From Avena insularis (lineage: Eukaryota > Streptophyta > Magnoliopsida > Poales > Poaceae), in the NCBI GenBank assembly GCA_023614405.1, contig CM042684.1, positions 467,427,650 to 467,491,649 on the forward strand: a stretch of 64,000 nt of DNA, written 5' to 3'. The translations under genes and the position numbers were made by a program. The notes beneath the pieces were generated by a model. It worked only from the letters and a program-made list of their open reading frames with translations. It did not search any database and was not told where the DNA came from. Shown here in pieces: positions 21,546 through 32,956 of this stretch; within the stretch, counting starts at the first letter, position 1; each line of letters starts with the position of its first letter.

Positions 21546-23410
21546 AGGGAAGACGAGCTTAGGGGAGCCCTTTGATGGCTCTGAAATATAGCCATCTACG
21601 TCCATATTTAAACTGGATATTATTCATACTTATGATGAAATATCTCTCTAAACCCTGCCACTGATGCCTAATATTCAGAGGGGTATGCAATCCTTTCTTT
21701 ATATTTTTTCTGCACAGGTAATGTCGTTTGAATATGGGAATCACTACATTAAAGTCAAAGATACGAGATTTCCAACAACCAAAAGAAACCAGGAGCCTTA
21801 AAGCAGAGGCAGACGCTTTAACGACCAACTATACGACTGGAGCAAAATTCTAGCCATATAGCTTCCGTCGTAGAGTTGGTGCCGCCACCGTTAGATCAAG
21901 CAGAACAACTTTCTTGAAGGGACCCCTATATAAAGAAGCCTCAGGAGACGATAAAACAAGCGAGTCCTCGCCAAAAATTCTCTACCACAGATCACCAGCC
22001 GCCTCCAGATCTCAAAACCCTTCTCCATCTCTATAGCCATATTCCACCACTTGTAATAGTAGATATCTTCTTCGATTGGCGACATTGTAAGACTATTGCT
22101 ATCAATCTTATGATTTTCATTACAATATTTGTGATTTTTATCTCATCTCTATGTTGAGTAATTCTCCTTAGGCTAAGGGCTTTGACCTAGCCACGTAGCG
22201 ATTATTCTTGTTATTTATCATAGATGGGATCGTGTATTAGTTTGTATGACATGATGATTATTGTATCCTCTCTTGCCTCAATCCAAGGACTTGTCAGGTA
22301 CCCAAGACCCCGAGGGTTGAGCCAGGTATAGGGAGTATGAGTAATGACTGATCTACATGTTGGGAATCCCAGTGACAGAAGGGGTAGTACGACCATACAT
22401 GAGGGATTTGCTTGGGATTAACGGTGACATCACTATGCATATCATTAGTTCTCTTTCTTCTATGGATGAGACTAGTAGGTTATTTCTATAAGAGGTTGCG
22501 GAGGCAATAGCAATTATGGATGCACTGCCCACATATAATTTATCTGGCTCTAACAAGTACATGCATACTTTATTTCTATCTTTTATTCCCATCAGATGTT
22601 TTGCACAGCTACAGGTGAAACCGAATGCCCTAGGCCCTCTCTCTCCATCATCGACAACAACAAAAGACGCAAGCTATTGGTCCGGCAAAAACAAAAAAGG
22701 AATTCTAAAACTTCCGAAGGTCCGTTAAAGTAACTTCACTACGCATTCACTTCCCGAGGATTCGATAACCTAGGTCTACTAGGGAAAAAGAAGCTATACC
22801 ACATCGGAATCCGGATCGAAGGTATCACCCTTTATACCAAATGCCCTCGAATCAGCCCTATGCAAGTTTCAGTGATTCTTGCCAAACCCGCATAGAAGTG
22901 ATTCAAAGATGCCCACCAGGCACTTGCATGCGGGTGGAAAACAAAGTAATACCATTACATAATAGTCCACGATGGAACCCAAAGAAACATATATATACAA
23001 AAATGACTCAATGAGTCAAGAATACAGATATACAGTACAAAGATCCAAATCACGTTGAAAACGATACAACATCCGAGTATGGATAAGAAGCAAATTGTGT
23101 TAAGAGGCCTGAAGAATAACCAATGATGTCCATAACCCTTCCTAGGCCAAGCCGAAAGGGAAACCCTGCTAACGACATCGAACTCATACCTGTTAAGACA
23201 AAAGGGGTGTCGACAAAGGGAAAAATAAAAAGGAAGCGATCGAGACTAAGGCGATTACACGAGTCAAGAATTCATGACTCTCTCCTACATAGGTATGGTG
23301 GACTGAAGCGGCAGCGAAGCATGCACTAAACAACCTATAGAGACTCGATGTAATTGTCGGCTATTAGAGAGGGATAAGAAATACCTATTCGTAACCAACC
23401 TGTTACTAAC
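21546..23410. other. Unassigned repeat-like sequence, possible gypsy LTR remnants
   Basis: No coding region is recognised. At 21812-21870 it carries GACCAACTATACGACTGGAG, the same hairpin-type motif found in the non-autonomous element at 26098-32951. At 22140-22330 the text (GGCTTTGACCTAGCCACGTAG, AAGACCCCGAGGGTTGAGCC) resembles transcribed leaders of other Triticeae LTRs. I cannot place termini. Confidence 0.3.
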
Positions 23411-26097
23411 ACTATAACATCCCATGCAAAAATCAGGAGGAACAAAAACTTTTCTTGATAGGTGATGCAATGTTTGCTTGCTTGTTTGTCTGTGCTTATG
23501 CATCTGAATGTATACCATATGATATACCCCTTACCTCACCATCATTTGACAGAAGCTATGTAACAAAACTGTCTTGGCTCATTTTACATATTCTCCAATG
23601 TTCTGGCATTTCAATACCTGAGCCAAGATGCATTTGCAACCAAAACTATTTTAGTAGATTATATTGACAAAACTATGGAGAGCTATATGATATAATCTCC
23701 TTATGTTTTCAAGACAGAACCTTCAACTATTCTTATCCCTAGGTTTTTCCAACACCTTTCATAAACTTTCAACTCTACTTTTGGTAGACATACCAAGGGA
23801 CTCTCATCTACTTCAAAATACAACCTTTTCAAATTACTCATCCTTACCTCAAGCTAGGCTTGGAGGTATCCCTAGTAGAAGATGTGTTTTGTTTGCAACA
23901 TGAGTTGCCTTGATATACTATCTAGTGATTTCCCTTGATGTACTATCTTACTTGTTTTGCTTAGGAAGTAGTAGTATGAGCTACTCTAGGAGCTCATCCT
24001 TTAGGATCAAGCTAAGTTAATATTACAAACTCTAAGTAATAATACAAAGATGGATATGATCTCTAGCCTCTATGTGAACATCTAAAACCCTTGACCAGAC
24101 CACTTCTGAAATTATCCTTTTCTAGAAACTTCCAGGTCAATGAAGACCAAATCCAAGCATTGGCCCCTTCTACTCAATATACACTTCATCGTCATCCACT
24201 TGATGATGACTTGGAACCTTGATTCATCTCAAACCCATCCTCTCTTGCATTCTAGTCAAAGACCCTAAATCTGCCAAAAATGACTGTCTGGAAAACTGTT
24301 ATCAACATCACATATTTGAGACTCTCTCTTTCTAAACCCTTGAGAGTTTTTGAGAATGCACTTGAACCATATTGTATACAATCATAAGTACTACCAAGGC
24401 CCACTCTTTCCCTTGGCTAGATCATCCTTTAACCCACTTGTTATTGAGGGTTTTGCAGGCAAGAAAATAATATTTTCTACAAATCTTCTCAACATGCCTA
24501 CTTTGGCAGAAGCTCACATCTTCATATAATCTTCCTTTGACCAACTCTTGGTATGACTGTGCTCTAATCATGACGTTATATCCATCCCTACTTCACTTGT
24601 TTAAATTGGAGCTTTGTGCTTCCTAAGCCCACGTGGTTTTGAAGGCTACTTGATAATCTCCTATGGCACCCTTAATTTATTCAATTTTTATCATCAATCC
24701 TTGGAGAGCTCAACCATGATCAACCTCAAATATTTGCACCATGGTGATCTACATAACTTGGTTTATCTATCCATCTATCCCCATGACCCAAGGTGATCTT
24801 GGAGCTCCTTAGTCCAACAAGGTTTTGATAGTATAAAACTAACTTTGCCCAAGATCCCCTTTTTCATTATTTCTATCCAAATCAAGATTTATTTTCAAAA
24901 CCTAAGGTTTCAATTGATAGAAACACCTTGTTAGAACCATCTACCTTGAAGATAAGAGTTTATCAAATTTTATCCATAATTACTTTGGCCCAAAAACTAT
25001 TTAATTATTTTATTTGACAAAACTCCAAAACTGTCTCTATAAAGACAAGTTTATTTTTCTCCAAATCATATCTCAAACTTTGGGCTCAATTGAGTCCTAT
25101 ACATCACACCCTATCATCCCACTTCAAAAATAAATATTTCTGAAGAGCTTTAATAATTCTTTTTGCCTATTTTCCTAAATGGCGGAAATAGAAAAATAAT
25201 TGTTTTTAATACTTTTCTGCCTCAATAAATTCTGAGAAAATTATCCAATGTTAAAATTGATGTTTGGGACCATCTCAAACCCAAAACACACCATGGACAT
25301 TTCAAAATTTCCAAATGGTTTCATGAAATAGATTCAGCATTCTTGGTAAAATGGATATAAATGGGATCTAAACTATTCATAAAAACCCCAAATAAATCAT
25401 GAACGTTTGTATTGGCCATACCTATCTACCAGTATCCCTGCCCCATCTTGCAAAGATCAAAACCCAAGAATCTCTTCATGATCATCAAATGGCCAAAAAT
25501 TGAAACTATTCAAAACCTTGAGCTAAAACTCCTAAAAACCTAATCAAAACTTGTCAAGCACTCCTCCCTAGCATCCCCCATCACTCTAGTCGACCACCCC
25601 TGTAGCACAACCCTGTAGCCCCTCTCTAACTTTGTCTTATGTGTTTGGAGGAGAAGAGAGGAGAGAGACAAACATATCCTAGCAAATATCTTAATTGCCA
25701 CAACAGCTGTAGCGTATCTCTCCACCCTTCTGCCGTCTCTGGACCCTAGGGACCTCCCAGCACCGCCCCTGGTGGCCAATCCTCGGCTCCCTCTCTTGGT
25801 CATGTCCAAATGGACTAACTCCATCATGACCACCCTCCCTCTACTTTTTAAACCCACAACCCCCTGGCCACCCCTCCCCTGGCTCATTTCCTCCCCGCAC
25901 CTCTCTACTCTCCCTCCTACATGCTCCATCCCTCTCTCCCCCTATGCCACCAACAAGAGGAAGAAAGGTCGTGAGGTGTTGCCGGCAAAACCATCAAGGT
26001 TCCCAATGTTTTAGGCCATCCCAACTCCCCCTTCTCCCTCAAATCCACTCCCCTGTACCTGATACACCTTCTCCTCCCCCCTTTCCCTTGCAGGAAC
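23411..26097 (+). repeat. Tekay/Del-like LTR, first part
   Basis: Starts with TATAACATCCCATGC, a diverged form of the TGTAACATCCC start of the LTR at 41266, and has the same general plan: a long AT-rich first section, then a C-rich transcribed section (25540-26097). It stops at GGAAC, where the non-autonomous element 26098-32951 is inserted, and resumes at 32957. The assignment is by layout and by the second part's similarity to 41266-45255 rather than by end-to-end alignment. Confidence 0.55.
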
Positions 26098-27619
26098 CGA
26101 TGAATGGATTCCTACACCAACAATAGGGTTATTGCAGTACTTGTAGCAACAAATATTTAAGCGTTTGTCCTGATGGGAGATCATTGAACGGAAACAACAT
26201 GGCCCCATAGCCACGTTGTCAATGCAACCACATTTCACACCCAAACTGTGGTTTGGAAATATCCTATTCTATAAGTTACTAGAACAACGATAACTGAGAG
26301 AGGTTTAAAGTATCTAATAACAAAGAACTTTAAAGAAGAACAAAATAAACTAAGACAGAAAGTAAACAGGAATATGAAATGAATTAAAGAGATTGTAGTT
26401 GTAGGATTGAATGGAATAAGAGAGGGCTTCTAGGCTTTGATCTCACTAGTACTAGATGGGCAAATATATGTGTGATCTATAAGAGATTTCTCAGACAAAT
26501 AAACGTTCCCCAATTGATTATCGGGCTGTCACACTACGTGCACTATGCATGGTTCTCGCGCATCACCACAAGGCAAAAGGCACTTCGGACCAAAGGATCA
26601 CATAAAATCATCTTAGATCACAAAAGATTCTAATTTAGCACACTAGATCATACCTTAACCTAGAATTGAATCAATCACTCACACATGGATGAACACCAAA
26701 ACATATATAAATATATAATGATATCACAACCGTGTTCAATCTTACAATTACTAAACACAAGAGAGAGAGGGAGATGGAGATCATGATGGATATGGAGATC
26801 GATGTGTGGTGGTGGTGATGTCTTCCTTCTCCTCCCCTGCTTCTTGCTTGGATGCCTTGAAGGTGATGGTGTTGAGGGAGATCTAGATCTTGGAGGTGTG
26901 GTTGAGGCAGAGCTCCACCGCAATGGAGATCGGATGTGTGGCGGTGGCGACAGAGCTCGGCCTCTGAGGGGCTATGGCTTGGTGGCTCTCTGTTGGGTCC
27001 TCCCTCCTTTATATAGGCCTTGGGGGTGCCCTAGGGTTCCCCCAATACCATCATATGACTTAGGGAAGGTTCTGGAGCTTTTTTTGGGCGGAATCCCGTC
27101 ATTTTCGACCTTTTTGGCAACTATACGGGTGGAGCTATACGACCAAAAAATATAGCTCCGGCCGTATAGTTGCTCGTTAAACTTGTAGATGCTTTTAGTA
27201 TTTTGGCCGCCATTTCTTCATACGAACTCCGTTTTGGGTGTTCTTGGGATCGTTGAGTTTGTATCATCGAGGGATACAACCCTATGGTCTTGGATCTTTA
27301 TTTTGAGAAGTTGGAAAAAATCACCTTTTCAACCTCTCAAATGGCTAAGTCTGGTCCCTGCAGCTCCTCGATACCATGCTCCCATTGTTCCTTTTGCCTT
27401 TGTTTTGTCCATAATCATCATCAACAACTACACACATGTCAAAGACAAGGAAGAGAGATAAAATTCTACCTAAACTACTAAATGTGCAAGGCTCATATTG
27501 AATTTAACAAAAACAAGTAATCATGCATATTAAGAATAACAATAGTTAGATGTTGCATTATATGATAGACAAATGACACAATTTATATTGCTAAAAAGTG
27601 TTGTATATCACAGCCATCA
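26098..27619 (-). repeat. 3' LTR of the non-autonomous element
   Basis: In plus orientation it runs from CGATGAATGGATTCC (terminal T lost to C) to GTATATCACAGCCATCA. A minus-strand TATA box (CCTATATAAA) lies at 27008-27017. A near-perfect hairpin occupies 27119-27172. The two LTRs differ by about 20 bases in the first 200, mostly transitions, so the insertion is old. Confidence 0.8.
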
Positions 27620-29437
27620 ACTTCCCCAAGCTAGATCTTGCTCGTCCTCGAGCAAAAGGGATTGATAACTTAATGGATGTGATCTTTCTTATCATTGGAA
27701 ATCAATGCACCATATCCTTGTTTTTCCTGCAAGCTCAAAGTAAGAGAGCACATAATCATACAAGGCAATATAAGCTCAGTTATATTATTCCAAACCACTA
27801 GAGATTAGTCGATAACTTCTATGCCCCATGTCAAAGTTAAATCTAGCTTGCAATTAAACTTGTGATCCTTCTATACGCACTTTATTGTATTTTTGTACTT
27901 TTATTTGTATAAGGCAAAGCTAAACACGGTTAGTTGTCAATCATAAATAGAAATAGAGTTTTCCAATGTTGCCCACTCATGCCATCTATTAAAGTCTCTC
28001 AAGTGCAAACTTTGATTGTTGAGATCATAGAAAATATATTTCTTAGTAACGAGACCATGCCAAAAGAGTGGTATATGTTCAATCAAGACTGTGCAGGCTA
28101 GGAAGGACACTCGTGACCATGACCAAGGTTTCCCTTTTCAGTATAATGATTTCTCATAAGGGTCAGAGGAGTACTCCGACTTTTGCTTTTAACGTAGGCC
28201 CATGAGAATACCGATGCATACCCAAATATATCATTTTTGCTACATATGTTGGGCAACTCATAGCCAAGCTCCAAGAGTTTCCTCTTTTTGGATTGTTTAA
28301 AGGCCAACAAAGTTGTTAGCATCCCACGTTGTGCGACAGTGGTGCAAGGCACGCATAAAGAAATATCTCACTTTGATTTTCAAGACAAATTTTTCGCATA
28401 TGTAATCTCGAAACTTTGAAACATCATTTCTTATTTACCAATTCACTTAGTAAGCATCTATTAAGACCATCATTTCCAACACTATGGGGTCGTGCTACTC
28501 CATAACCATTCACTTAAGACAATTCTGAACAGTGTGAACTAGCAAGTTTCAAAGAACTTCTTTATTATTTTTTCAAAATGTAGAGAACATGGTAATGCAT
28601 ATTTAGAGGATCATAATATTTTTCACAAGCTAGATAAAAGTTGAACAAGGTGCATCAAATATATGGCTTGTCTCCTATGGGGCCTAACATGAGCAAGTAT
28701 ATCCCTTATATAAACATGAAAAAAATCTCACCTAAGCAAGCATTCAAAAACAGAGAGATATACAATACCATGTAAACTTTTTAAGATAAAGAAGTTTGGA
28801 CAAGACTCTACATATGCAAAATAACCTCCCCAAGCTAAGAACTTTCCATCCACTTGAGAAGATCGTGAAAACAAAAGAGAAAATGCAATTATCAAAAGAG
28901 AGTATGAGAAGTGGTTACCTCCCCAAGCTTAAGTTAAAGCAAGGGTGACACACTTTACCGTTGAGGTGCTTTTAACCTCTACTTTGATGGACAAATAACC
29001 TTTGCTTCAATGAATTCTTCATAATCCGGTGTATGCCTTCCTTTAGAACCTGGTAGAAACAAGACTAGAAATAAGACAACATATTTTTGTGTTTTTGAAG
29101 ACATGGGTTTAGCTCACAAGTGATAAAAATACAAGTCCCACTGAGTCGGTTCATAAACCTAAGCACCACGCTTAAGTTAACAAACTAGTTCTAGAAGTGG
29201 CCTCTCCTAGATTGTGATGAGGTGCAAGTGAAACAGAATACGAGACACGAGTGTGCAACCCCTATATGCTTATTTAAAAGAGGTTCGAGTTGGAAGGTTT
29301 TACCAGGCACTGATTGTTGAAACGTTGAATTGAACAAACCAAGTGGTTCATGCAAGTGTTTGCACGGTTGGCACTACCATACATATCGTCACACAAGGTT
29401 CAAGTCCCTTCCCATAGAGATTTTGTGGTCATATCAA
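27620..29437 (-). other. Noncoding 3' internal region with polypurine tract
   Basis: Minus-strand AGCTTGGGGAAGT (27620-27632) directly abuts the 3' LTR and corresponds to the polypurine tract of element A. A second, similar purine run (GCTTGGGGAGG) appears at 28919-28930, and another at 28826-28836. No coding region is recognised. Confidence 0.6.
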
Positions 29438-29910
29438 CTATACGGGCGCAACAATATGGCCGGAACAATGTGTTCCTGCCGTATAGTTGGCCTGCTGTAA
29501 AAAATTTGGGGTTTCCTCCTGGTGGCGCAGCTATACGGGCGCAACTATATGGATGGAACAAAACGTTCCCGCCATATAGTTGGTCGTCAAACTGTCTGTC
29601 CCTGGGAAAGAAAATATACAAAGGCATAGATATCTATACGATCGGAACTATATGGTCGGAATTTTAATTCCTGCCGTATAGTTGGTCGTTAAACTGTCAG
29701 TATATTAGAAAAGAATTTGTACAGAGGCACCGATATCTATACGACCGGAGCTATACGGCCAGAATTTTTATTCCCGCCATATAGTTGGTCGTTAAACTCT
29801 TAGTACATATGAAAGAAAAATTGCGATGGCAAAGATATCTATACGATCGGAACTATATAGCCGGAATTTTTATTCACACCATATAGTTGGTCGTTAAACT
29901 CTCTGTATGC
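29438..29910. repeat. Five-copy tandem array of hairpin-forming units, about 103 bp period
   Basis: Units start at about 29438, 29531, 29634, 29737 and 29839. Each opens with CTATACGACCGGAGCTATAC or a close variant, closes with CCGTATAGTTGGTCGTTAAAC, and contains inverted CTATAC/GTATAG arms. The same motif occurs once in each LTR of this element (27119, 32447) and at 21812. Confidence 0.85.
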
Positions 29911-30350
29911 ATCAAAAAAATTCTATTTCTTTGAAAATTATTTCTTTTCCTGTAACTTAGTGATATACCTTGTTTATAACAGAAAATTGACAGTTAAAAT
30001 TATCGACCAACAACAACATGTATATAACGGGATTTAAGTACAACCTAGTTTATGCAACACATAATAACAATAAATTCTACCTTTTGAAAACTTCAACAAG
30101 ATTACTCTAATAGCAAGACATGCGAAGAATAAAAGTGCCAATGCAACATGAATGCAACTAGACTCAAGACACAAAATTAATAAAGATGCCTAATGACTTC
30201 CGGGTTGCCTCCTAGGAAGCGCTCTTTTTAAAGCCATAAAGCCAGGCTAGGATGCTCCATACATTACCCACCTAGATCCCAAGGGATATCGACTCGAGGT
30301 GAGGTTGTACATACCAGCTTAGAGCATTTTTAAGTAGAGTTCAGTCGGAG

Positions 30351-30638
30351 TCATACCCGCGTACGGTGCATCGACATCTTGTAGATGAACAAGTTCTCGC
30401 TTTCAAGCGAGTGTTGATGCACAAAGCTTGGTAAACATGCCTCCGTGTATAGCTGCAATGAGAGGATTTGAGATTCATATAATTTTTTTAAATCTTTACC
30501 TTGGTTACCTGTGTAGGGGAACACTTCATAGTATTCTTCCTTCATAGCAGGGAGTTCAGGACCCTGCATGTTAGTATAGCAAGGTTCTATCTCTAGTTCA
30601 TTATTATTAATGCTCTCCATATGAGTGTCTAGGCACAA
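30351..30638 (-). CDS. Hypothetical ORF downstream of the zinc-knuckle ORF
   Basis: A 95-codon frame (MCLDTHMESINNNELEIEPC) that follows the zinc-knuckle ORF on the same strand after about 130 bp. Just upstream of its ATG the minus strand reads through further open sequence (NCFAEALCLDTHMES), so it may be the continuation of one longer, broken ORF. No domain is recognised. It could equally be a chance frame. Confidence 0.3.
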   Translation of the reverse strand: MCLDTHMESINNNELEIEPCYTNMQGPELPAMKEEYYEVFPYTGNQGKDLKKLYESQILSLQLYTEACLPSFVHQHSLESENLFIYKMSMHRTRV

Positions 30639-30769
30639 GGCCTCCGCAAAACAATTATCAACAATTTTAGCATCATAAAAATCATTATTAGAGTGAGAGG
30701 CATCACAAACAAAAGTTGTAGTGTGACTCTCTTTGTCAACCTCACCTTTTTGTTCCTCCTTTTCATCGA

Positions 30770-31285
30770 CTAGTGTTTTAAGAGCGATGATAGAATCAAA
30801 AGTAGGAGTTGAAGGTGTGAGCAGCCGAGCGGGTGATTAATCCGGTCTTCCTCCTCTTCCTTATGCTCCTTTTCCTCTCCACTTAAATTATTTTTGCAAA
30901 AGAGGAATATGAGGTATACTAAATTAAAAACTCCATCAAGTGCTTCACTTTCAACATCAATACTTCCTAGTCTAAATACCATTTCAGATGCACCTTTGAA
31001 AAGAAAGTATTCTAGTACTTTCAAACTAGCATAGGATTTATCTCTATTATAATTTGCTAGAGTAGGATTGTTGGAATACTTACATTGAAAATTGAGGTGG
31101 TCATGTGCAATACAATTTGTGCAATATGATCCATCATTAGGACGCAACCATAATGAATGCATTTCCAATTGGTCCACCAATTTCTTTATCAACTCATATC
31201 TAGCACCCAGGCTTGATGAACTTGAATCCTTTATCTCCTCCAATGCTTGTATTATCTCTTGAACAAAATTTATCTCGAAAGACAT
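30770..31285 (-). CDS. Small ORF with Gag-like zinc knuckle
   Basis: A 171-codon frame whose ATG lies about 140 nt after the primer site, the position where gag normally begins. Residues 1-45 (MSFEINFVQEIIQALEEIKD) look helical. At residues 54-67 CTNCIAHDHLNFQC fits the retroviral knuckle C-x2-C-x4-H-x4-C exactly. The rest lacks recognisable capsid or matrix features, and the tail is acidic (EEKEHKEEEE) then leucine-rich. A nucleic-acid-binding role, perhaps helping package the element RNA, is inferred only from the knuckle and position. It is uninterrupted despite the element's age. The real end could be earlier, since the leucine-rich tail may be noncoding. Confidence 0.5.
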   Translation of the reverse strand: MSFEINFVQEIIQALEEIKDSSSSSLGARYELIKKLVDQLEMHSLWLRPNDGSYCTNCIAHDHLNFQCKYSNNPTLANYNRDKSYASLKVLEYFLFKGASEMVFRLGSIDVESEALDGVFNLVYLIFLFCKNNLSGEEKEHKEEEEDRINHPLGCSHLQLLLLILSSLLKH

Positions 31286-31421
31286 GATTAGTAGCTACAA
31301 TTTTTATAAATTTTTGGTTTTGTAATTTTTTATTGTTTTCAATATAAAAGAAAGCAGTAAGATAATAGAAACGAACGGAAATAAACTATGTGCGAGTAGG
31401 AAGATAATAACCGGACGCTTA

Positions 31422-31441
31422 TCTCCCCGGCAATGGCGCCA
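31422..31441 (-). other. Primer binding site of the non-autonomous element
   Basis: Minus strand reads TGGCGCCATTGCCGGGGAGA, the complement of the tRNA-Asp 3' end with one mismatch, a few bases after the 5' LTR. It is the same primer class as elements A and 60354-64000. Confidence 0.85.
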
Positions 31442-31444
31442 ATT

Positions 31445-32951
31445 TGATGACTGGATTCCTGCACCAACAACAGGGTTATTGCAGTACTTGTACCAACAAA
31501 TATTTAAGAGTTTGTCCCGATGGGAGATCGTCGAATGGAAACGACACGACCCCGCAGCCACGTTGTCAATGCGGCCACGTTTCACACCCAAACTGTGGTT
31601 TGGAAATAGCCTATTCTATAAGTTACAAGAACAACGATAATTGAGAGAGGTTTAAAGTATCTAATAACAAAGAACTTTTAACAAGAACAAAATAAACTAA
31701 GACGGAAAGTAATCACGAATATGAACTGAATTAAAGAGATTGTAGTTGTAGGATTGAATGGAATGAGAGAGGGCTTCTAGGCTTTGGTCTCACTAGTATT
31801 AGATGGGGAAATATATGTGTGATCTATAAGAGATTTCTCAGACAAATAAACGTTCCCCAATTGATTACCGGGCTATCACACCTTGTGCACTATGCATGGT
31901 TCTCATGCATCACCGCAAGGCAAAAGGCACTTCTGGACCAAAGGATCACATAAACTCATCTTAGATCACAATAGATTCTAACTTAGCGCACTAGATCATA
32001 CCTTAACCTAGAATTGAATCAATCACTCACACATGGATGAACAACAAAACATATATAAATATATAATGATATCACAACCGTGTTCAATCTTACAATTACT
32101 AAACACAAGAGAGAGAGGTAGATGGAGATCGATGCGTGGTGGTGGTGATGTCTTCCTTCTCCTCCCCTTCTTCTTGTTGGATGCCTTGATGGTGATGGTG
32201 TTGAGGGAGATCTAGATCTTGGAGGTGTGGTTGAGGCAGAGCTCCGCTGCAATGGAGATCGGATGTGTGGCGGTGGCGGCAGAGCTCCGCCCCTGAGGGG
32301 CTATGGCTTGGTGGCTCTCTCTTGGGTCCTCCCTCCTTTATATAGGCCTTGGGGGTGCCCTAGGATTCCCCAATACCGTCATATGACTTAGGGAAGGTTT
32401 TGGAGCTTTTCTAGGGCGAAATCCCATCATTTTTGCTCTTTTTGGCAACTATACGGGCGGAGCTATATGACCAAAAATATAGCTCTGGTTGTATAGTTGC
32501 TCGTTAAACTTGTAGATGCTTTTAGTATTTTGGCCGCCATTTCTTTATACGAACTCTGTTTTGGGTGTTCTTGGGCTCGTTGAGTTCGTATCGTCGAGGG
32601 ATACAAGTTTGTGGTCTTGTATCTTTATTTTGAGAAGTTGGGGAAAAATCACTTTTTCAACCTCTCAAATGGTTAAGTCTGGTCCCTGCAGCTCCTTCAT
32701 ACTATGCTCTCATTGTTCCTTTTGCCTTTGTTTTGTCCATAATCATCATCAACACCTACACACATGTCAAAGACAAGGAAGAGAGATAAAATTCTACCTA
32801 AAATACTAAATGTGCAAGGCTTATATTGAATTTAACAAAAACAAGTAATCATGCATATTAAGTAAGCATAGCAATAGTTAGATGGAGCATGATATGATAG
32901 GAAAATGACACAATTTATATTGCTAAAAAGTGTTGTATATCATATCCATTA
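31445..32951 (-). repeat. 5' LTR of the non-autonomous element
   Basis: In plus orientation from TGATGACTGGATTCC to GTATATCATATCCATTA (final CA changed to TA). A minus-strand TATA box lies at 32337-32346. The hairpin equivalent to that in the other LTR is at 32447-32500. The primer site adjoins its minus-strand end. Confidence 0.8.
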
Positions 32952-32956
32952 GGAAC

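Larger units (their letters stand above)
26098..32951 (-). mobile_element. Non-autonomous Athila-like retrotransposon
   Basis: Two 1.5-kb LTRs (26098-27619 and 31445-32951) flank an internal region with a tRNA-Asp primer site at 31422-31441 and a polypurine tract at 27620-27634, both reading on the minus strand. The flanks carry GGAAC on both sides (26093-26097 and 32952-32956), a perfect 5-bp target duplication. No gag, protease, RT or integrase is present. Instead it has a 171-codon ORF with a zinc knuckle, a second short ORF, and a five-copy hairpin array. It must have depended on enzymes from a relative with matching termini. Confidence 0.85.

Noticed and set aside
22353..22592. Minus-strand 79-codon frame near 22.5 kb
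   Set aside because: No domain, no conserved context, and it sits in an LTR-like leader.
29438..29910. Repeat array with regular spacing resembling a CRISPR array
   Set aside because: The genome is a plant; units are about 103 bp with no unique spacers, and the motif also occurs in LTRs.
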